A stretch of 64,000 nucleotides of DNA, from contig NZ_JBNAGA010000003.1 in assembly GCF_049800955.1 (NCBI RefSeq), forward strand, positions 62,001 to 126,000, in the 5' to 3' direction. Positions 60,210-64,000 of the stretch are shown one piece after another; the first letter of the stretch is position 1, and each line of letters begins with the position of its first letter. The DNA is from JAKVBH01 sp049800955 (GTDB lineage: Bacteria > Pseudomonadota > Alphaproteobacteria > Rhodobacterales > Rhodobacteraceae). The position numbers and the translations under genes were made by a program. The notes beneath the pieces were generated by a model. It had not been told where the DNA came from. It saw only the letters and a list, made by a program, of their open reading frames with translations, and searched no databases.

Positions 60210-60599
60210 TCAATTCAACAAACCACGTATGCGGGCGGGCAAACGCGCGGGCTGGCCCGCGTCATTGATCATCACAATGGTCACGACCGCCTCAAAGAGC
60301 AGGGTTCCAGCGCAGCGCACGATTTGCCGCATGACAAGGCGGGCCGGGGTGATCTGCTCGACCGTCGTGGCAATGGTCAGCTCATCGTCGAGACGGGCCG
60401 GGGCGAGGTAATCCGCCTCAACGCGCCGCACGGCAAAAACCAGACCCTCGTCGTCTTTCAGGCGCCTCTGATCAATGCCCAGGCCTTTGACCCAATCCGA
60501 GCGCGCCCGTTCGATGAATTTGAGGTAATTGGCGTAGTAGACGATGCCGGCCATGTCGGTGTCTTCGTAGAAAACGCGGCATGAGAAGTGATGTGTCAT
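60210..60599 (-). CDS. ybgC: Tol-Pal-associated acyl-CoA thioesterase YbgC
   Basis: About 129-residue hot-dog thioesterase. The catalytic Asp lies in VFYEDTDMAGIVYYANYLKF, the family signature at the N-terminus. It hydrolyses short- or long-chain acyl-CoA or acyl-ACP in a role linked to envelope lipids. The start is ATG 60599 (MTHHFSCRVFYED); the in-frame opening extends upstream without homology. It reads toward tolQ in the same direction but is separated from it by 453 bp. Confidence 0.92.
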   Translation of the reverse strand: MTHHFSCRVFYEDTDMAGIVYYANYLKFIERARSDWVKGLGIDQRRLKDDEGLVFAVRRVEADYLAPARLDDELTIATTVEQITPARLVMRQIVRCAGTLLFEAVVTIVMINDAGQPARLPARIRGLLN

Positions 60600-60707
60600 G
60601 GCCCAGAGGGCTACACGCTTGCGCGAAGAGGTGCAATCGCACGGGCTTGTGAAGAGCGTTTGGTGCTGGATGCGGTACAAGGGCATGCCCACGTTCAGGA
60701 GATCACA

Positions 60708-61172
60708 ATGCAACGCCGTACCTTTTGCACATCCGTTTTCGCCGTTTTGACCTTTTCGCGCACCGCGAAGGCTTCGGAATGCGGATTTGAGATTTGCCGC
60801 AGTGAGGGCGAATGGCGCGCGATGTTGACCTCGGCGCAATATAAGGTGATGCGCCGGGAGGGCACGGAACGGCCTTTCTCCAGTCCGTTGGATAAGGAGA
60901 CGCGGACCGGCACATATGCCTGTCGCGGCTGCGATTTGCCGCTCTATCCGTCATCTACCAAGTACGACAGCGGCACCGGGTGGCCCAGTTTTTACCAGCC
61001 GCTGAACAATGCTGTTGCGACCAAGCCGGACCGCAAATTGCTTGTGCGCCGCACAGAGGTGCATTGCCGGCGTTGTGGATCGCATTTGGGGCATGTGTTC
61101 AATGACGGCCCGCCCCCCACGGGCAAACGGCATTGTCTCAACGGGGTCAGCCTGAAGTTCCTGCCCGCCTGA
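60708..61172 (+). CDS. msrB: Exported peptide-methionine (R)-S-oxide reductase
   Basis: 154 residues. The N-terminus MQRRTFCTSVFAVLTFSRTAKA is a signal-like stretch with an RR pair (Tat or Sec), so the enzyme probably repairs oxidised methionine in the periplasm. The MsrB domain has zinc ligands in CRGC and CRRC, YDSGTGWPSFY, GHVFNDG and the catalytic Cys in RHCLNG. A CAGGAG ribosome site precedes ATG 60708. It is divergent from ybgC with about 108 bp between starts. Confidence 0.9.
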   Translation: MQRRTFCTSVFAVLTFSRTAKASECGFEICRSEGEWRAMLTSAQYKVMRREGTERPFSSPLDKETRTGTYACRGCDLPLYPSSTKYDSGTGWPSFYQPLNNAVATKPDRKLLVRRTEVHCRRCGSHLGHVFNDGPPPTGKRHCLNGVSLKFLPA

Positions 61173-61333
61173 TCGTTCTGCCCGCCCGGCCATTCTGGCT
61201 GCGTGATAGGCTTGCCTTCGGCCAGCCGCGCCGCGAGGTCGCTGCAGGGGCAAAGGCATGGATTTCCAGACTGGTGTGGCCGCGCCTCGTGAGGCACCAT
61301 AACCCCATTCATTTGTTACGTTTGGGGGTTTTC

Positions 61334-61459
61334 ATGAAGACATTTGTCATTGTTGCATCACTGATTGTGGCCGGGCTCGCCGTTGTGGCGCAGACGAGCC
61401 CGCAGCCTGCCGGTACGGCGTCTGATCCGAACCTGTCCGGGGAGCGCGCCGCGCAGTGA
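61334..61459 (+). CDS. Possible small exported peptide
   Basis: 41 residues: MKTFVIVASLIVAGLAVVAQ is a signal-peptide or membrane segment, followed by a polar tail (TSPQPAGTASDPNLSGERAAQ). The stop comes just before the convergent dehydrogenase gene. The ribosome site is weak (GGGGGT). The family is unknown; it could be a small lipoprotein-like or membrane peptide, but coding is uncertain. Confidence 0.4.
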   Translation: MKTFVIVASLIVAGLAVVAQTSPQPAGTASDPNLSGERAAQ

Positions 61460-61463
61460 GGCG

Positions 61464-62420
61464 CTAGCCGTGTTTCGGGACAACTTCGAAGCCCTGTTCT
61501 TCCGGTTCATCATCCACCATCTCCGCCGGGAAGCCGGGGGCTGTGATCGAGAGCCCTGTGGCCTCCTCGAGGCGCTTGATGATGTTGGGTGAGAGTTCGC
61601 GGGAGCCGAACCTGTCGATCCCGTCTTTGAAGATGTCGATCATCAGCGGATTGATGTCGAGCGGCACGCCCGCGCGATCTGCGACGTCCTGGAAGAGCGA
61701 AATATCCTTGAGGACAAGGTCCATCGTGAAGGAGATATCGCGCGATCCGTTGAGGATCACCTGGCTCTCGGTCTCATGCACGAAGGAATTGCCGGACGAG
61801 ATGCGCATCGCTTCATAGGCGGTTGCGAGATCCATGCCTGCGCCTTTGGCCACGGTCAGCGCCTCCGCGCAGGTGATCAGATTGGCCGTTGCGAGATAAT
61901 TGGTCAGCACTTTGAGGACCGATGCAGAACCCAGATCCCCCGTATGCAGGACGCGCCGGCCCATGGTTGTCAGCAGCGGCAGGATCCGCTCGAAAGTGGC
62001 GCGGTCGCAACCTGCAAAGATGGAGATGTTGCCTGTATCCGCGCGGTGGCATCCGCCCGAGACGGGACAATCCACAGCCGCCGCGCCTGTGGCCAGCACC
62101 TTCGCGCCGAGGCGTTTGACCTCCGCTTCATCAGTGGTCGACATCTCCATCCAGATCTTGCCGGGGCCGAATGCTCCGAGGAGGCCATCCTCGCCCTCGA
62201 CAACGGCTGCCGAGATCGTGGGGTGGGGCAGGCAAGTGATGATGGTGTCACAGGCCTTTGCCATCTCGCGCGGGCTTTGGGCCTCGCTTGCGCCTTTGGC
62301 GACGGCTTGCGCCACAAGCTCGGGATTGAGGTCACGCACCATGACGTCATGCCCGTTGCGCAGCAATGAGCCAGACAATTTGCCGCCGACATTGCCTAAT
62401 CCGATGAAGCCGATTTTCAT
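61464..62420 (-). CDS. NAD-dependent beta-hydroxyacid dehydrogenase (3-hydroxyisobutyrate dehydrogenase-like)
   Basis: About 318 residues. The N-terminal Rossmann motif IGFIGLGNVGGKLSGSLLRNG is followed by the substrate motif DCPVSGGCHRADTG (residues about 115-128) and the catalytic Lys region SASVLKVLTNYLATAN. Family members act on 3-hydroxyisobutyrate, tartronate semialdehyde, L-serine or sulfolactaldehyde. ATG 62420 has AAGGA upstream; an in-frame ATG at 62441 would overlap the SHMT-like gene. The two genes form one operon, so the substrate may derive from the PLP enzyme. Confidence 0.85.
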   Translation of the reverse strand: MKIGFIGLGNVGGKLSGSLLRNGHDVMVRDLNPELVAQAVAKGASEAQSPREMAKACDTIITCLPHPTISAAVVEGEDGLLGAFGPGKIWMEMSTTDEAEVKRLGAKVLATGAAAVDCPVSGGCHRADTGNISIFAGCDRATFERILPLLTTMGRRVLHTGDLGSASVLKVLTNYLATANLITCAEALTVAKGAGMDLATAYEAMRISSGNSFVHETESQVILNGSRDISFTMDLVLKDISLFQDVADRAGVPLDINPLMIDIFKDGIDRFGSRELSPNIIKRLEEATGLSITAPGFPAEMVDDEPEEQGFEVVPKHG

Positions 62421-62430
62421 GGTCTTGTCC

Positions 62431-63750
62431 TTACGTGACATTGTGGATGTGGTGCAGCGTGCTGAAGCTCTGCCGCCACTGTGCGACCTCCGCGCTCAGA
62501 TTTTCGGGCGCTTTGGAACGCAGGGCTTTGGCAATTAAGCGGGCAAGCTCAGGTGCATCCGCCGCGGTCATGCCCCAGCGGACAAGCTCGGGCGTTCCGA
62601 TGCGCAAGCCATTGAGATCACCTGCAACCTCTTGGGCGGGCAACCCGATCCCGCAGGCCAGAAACCCCGCTTTGCGCAGCGTTTTCGAGGCGGTTTGACC
62701 ACCGCCGAACGCAGCCGCATGCAGGGCGAACTGGTGCGAGGCGGTCGCGCCTGCGGCACATTCGAAGAGGTCGAGGCTTTCCGCTTTCAGGCCCTGCGCA
62801 AGCGCCTGGGCCATCTCGATCATCTCGCGGGCATAGGCTTGGCCAAAGTCGCGCCAATCCAGCATGGTCATGGCCAGGGCGGCGGATTTGGCCGCATCGA
62901 AATTCGCGGTCATGCCGGGGAAGGCGATGTGGTCAAAGCGTTCCGCGAGCTCTGGATCATTGGTCACGATCAGGCCGCCTGCGGGCCCGCCAAGGCTCTT
63001 GTAGGTGCTCATCGTCATGAAATGCGCGCCATCATCGAGCGGGTTTGACCAGGCCTTGCCGGCGATCACGCCGCATTGGTGGGCGGCATCAAACATAACT
63101 TTGGCGCCTACCTCATCTGCGATGGCGCGCACTTCCGCAACGGGATGCTCAAACAGGTTGAGGCTCGCGCCAATGGTGATCAGCTTCGGGCGCACCTCTC
63201 GGGCCAGGTGGCGCAAGGCGCCCACATCGATGGAATAGCGGGCCACGTCCACGGGCGCATCGTGGATGGTGAGGCCGAAGAGCCCGGCACATCCGGCTTG
63301 GTGATGCGTGACATGCCCGCCAATGCGCGCCGGGGGCGCGATGATCCGGTCGCCGGGCCGGCAGGTGGCCATGAAGCCATAGAGATTGGCCAGCGCGCCG
63401 GAGGGCACGCGTATTTCCGCAAAACGGGCGCCAAAGACCTCGGCACAAAGCGCGGCCGCCAGCACCTCGATTTCCTCGATGGCTTCCAGCCCCATCTCGT
63501 ATTTATCGCCGGGATACCCCAGCGATGGGCGGGACCCGAGCCCCTGTGAGAGCATCGCTTCAGCGGCGGGGTTCATCACATTGGTCGCGGGGTTCAGGTT
63601 GAAACAGGCGCGCTCGTGAATGTCACGGTTGGCCCGCGTCAGATCGGCCAGCCGCTGGGCGATATCCTTCGAAGGGGTTGCCGCGACAGGGGCTGCGAGG
63701 GTTTGAACATAGGCCTCGCAGGCCTCAGGTACCCAGTCTCGTCGATCCAT
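62431..63750 (-). CDS. Serine hydroxymethyltransferase-family PLP enzyme, divergent
   Basis: 439 residues. The SHMT fold is shown by VMNPAAEAMLSQGLGSRP, LGYPGDKYE, MFDAAHQCGVIAG (D221 and H224) and the PLP Lys region MTMSTYKSLGGPAGGL with K251. Compared with true GlyA, the THF-site region around YPG-x-RYYGG reads YPGDKYEMG, and the Lys loop reads STYKSLGGPAGG instead of TTTHKTLRGPRGG. It may therefore act on a substrate other than serine, for example an alpha-methyl or beta-hydroxy amino acid. ATG 63750 follows GGGACAGATC. Confidence 0.82.
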   Translation of the reverse strand: MDRRDWVPEACEAYVQTLAAPVAATPSKDIAQRLADLTRANRDIHERACFNLNPATNVMNPAAEAMLSQGLGSRPSLGYPGDKYEMGLEAIEEIEVLAAALCAEVFGARFAEIRVPSGALANLYGFMATCRPGDRIIAPPARIGGHVTHHQAGCAGLFGLTIHDAPVDVARYSIDVGALRHLAREVRPKLITIGASLNLFEHPVAEVRAIADEVGAKVMFDAAHQCGVIAGKAWSNPLDDGAHFMTMSTYKSLGGPAGGLIVTNDPELAERFDHIAFPGMTANFDAAKSAALAMTMLDWRDFGQAYAREMIEMAQALAQGLKAESLDLFECAAGATASHQFALHAAAFGGGQTASKTLRKAGFLACGIGLPAQEVAGDLNGLRIGTPELVRWGMTAADAPELARLIAKALRSKAPENLSAEVAQWRQSFSTLHHIHNVT

Positions 63751-63950
63751 GATCTGTCCCTCGCAGCGGTCGTATATGGTGTTAGTGTTTTGTAGCCAGC
63801 GCGGACGAGGTGTGACACTCTGTTTGCGACGCGCGGGCAGACACCGCGTCTCTTCCGGGCAAATCCGAACGACATGTTCACACTTTTTAAACCAAAATTA
63901 ACGATATCCTCCGCTTCGGGAGCCCGGCTTGCGGAATGAGGACCAGGAAA

Positions 63951-64000
63951 ATGAAAGCACTTCGAAAAGCCTGTTTTTGGAGCTGGTTATGTCTGATGCC
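63951..64000 (+). CDS. 5' end of an unidentified gene (partial)
   Basis: ATG 63951 is preceded by AGGA and opens MKALRKACFWSWLCLMP, which looks like the beginning of a signal peptide or membrane helix. The frame runs off the right edge. It would be divergent from the SHMT-like gene with 200 bp of promoter space between. Confidence 0.4.
   Translation, partial: MKALRKACFWSWLCLM

Noticed and set aside
60600..60839. N-terminal extension of YbgC to 60839
   Set aside because: It would overlap the msrB gene on the other strand and has no homology to thioesterases. The MTHHF start fits the family.
1..64000. CRISPR arrays, tRNA or rRNA genes, insertion sequences, prophage genes
   Set aside because: I saw no regularly spaced repeats, cloverleaf or CCA-ended tRNA patterns, rRNA-like sequence, transposase or phage structural genes. 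Short tRNAs could still escape a reading by eye.

Overview
The window comes from a Roseobacter-group Rhodobacteraceae (Alphaproteobacteria) capable of aerobic anoxygenic photosynthesis. The evidence is a pucB-pucA-pucC operon for an LH2-type antenna, a Rhodobacter-type sorbitol/mannitol (smo) operon, a MipZ division-site ATPase, the alphaproteobacterial Tol-Pal layout, the plant/proteobacterial type of GshA, and several ABC, TRAP and BCCT uptake systems. Base composition is moderately high in GC, and genes within operons are often coupled by TGATG or ATGA overlaps. I see no phage, insertion sequence, CRISPR array, tRNA or rRNA. The window reads as chromosomal.

Layout. 1-2.1 kb: the 3' end of an unidentified gene, then an M4-like zinc metallopeptidase with a small unknown partner. 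2.1-6.1 kb: a SulP-STAS-cNMP transporter and a BCCT transporter (minus strand). 6.2-11.8 kb: a five-gene peptide/nickel-class ABC importer. 12-19.6 kb: smoEFGK-smoS-mtlK for polyol uptake and oxidation, with an adjacent LacI-type regulator; a 17-bp motif occurs both at the smoE promoter and at the regulator promoter. 19.8-24 kb: methylcrotonyl-CoA carboxylase (mccB-mccA) and a GNAT acetyltransferase. 24-28 kb: flavin reductase-like protein, tilS, ftsH. 28-33.5 kb: an unknown gene, a MOSC protein, fhs and folD for one-carbon metabolism, and a DeoR regulator. 33.7-36.4 kb: nnrS-nnrU behind an FNR/NnrR-like box, then a LysE-type exporter. 36.4-40.5 kb: oxyR and katG divergent around a recognisable OxyR operator, then a PhyH-type dioxygenase. 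40.5-46.4 kb: a coiled-coil membrane protein, an inner-membrane OmpA-domain protein, ubiA, rsmE, a small membrane protein and gshA. 46.6-50.5 kb: mipZ and the puc operon, followed by an unknown protein with about 26-residue repeats. 50.6-54.5 kb: a TRAP transporter with an SDR dehydrogenase. 54.6-60.6 kb: tolQRAB-pal-cpoB with ybgC. 60.7-64 kb: msrB, a possible tiny exported peptide, an SHMT-like enzyme with a beta-hydroxyacid dehydrogenase, and the start of another gene.

How the parts fit. Much of the window supports a heterotroph that scavenges polyols, peptides and compatible solutes and supplements its energy with light. Stress handling is represented by oxyR-katG, msrB, gshA and nnrS-nnrU. 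Envelope and division upkeep is represented by Tol-Pal, MipZ, the OmpA-domain protein and FtsH.

The most notable observations are these. The PucA protein has Phe44-Leu45 in place of the usual aromatic pair, which predicts a blue-shifted antenna, and it carries an unusual C-terminal extension. Two tandem TGT-N12-ACA boxes sit over the puc promoter. A repeat protein follows pucC. A family of intergenic hairpin repeats ends in a GCAAGATGAAG core. The metallopeptidase and its partner form an undescribed pair. The TRAP large subunit carries a long insertion. The SHMT-like/beta-hydroxyacid dehydrogenase pair has an altered folate-site region.
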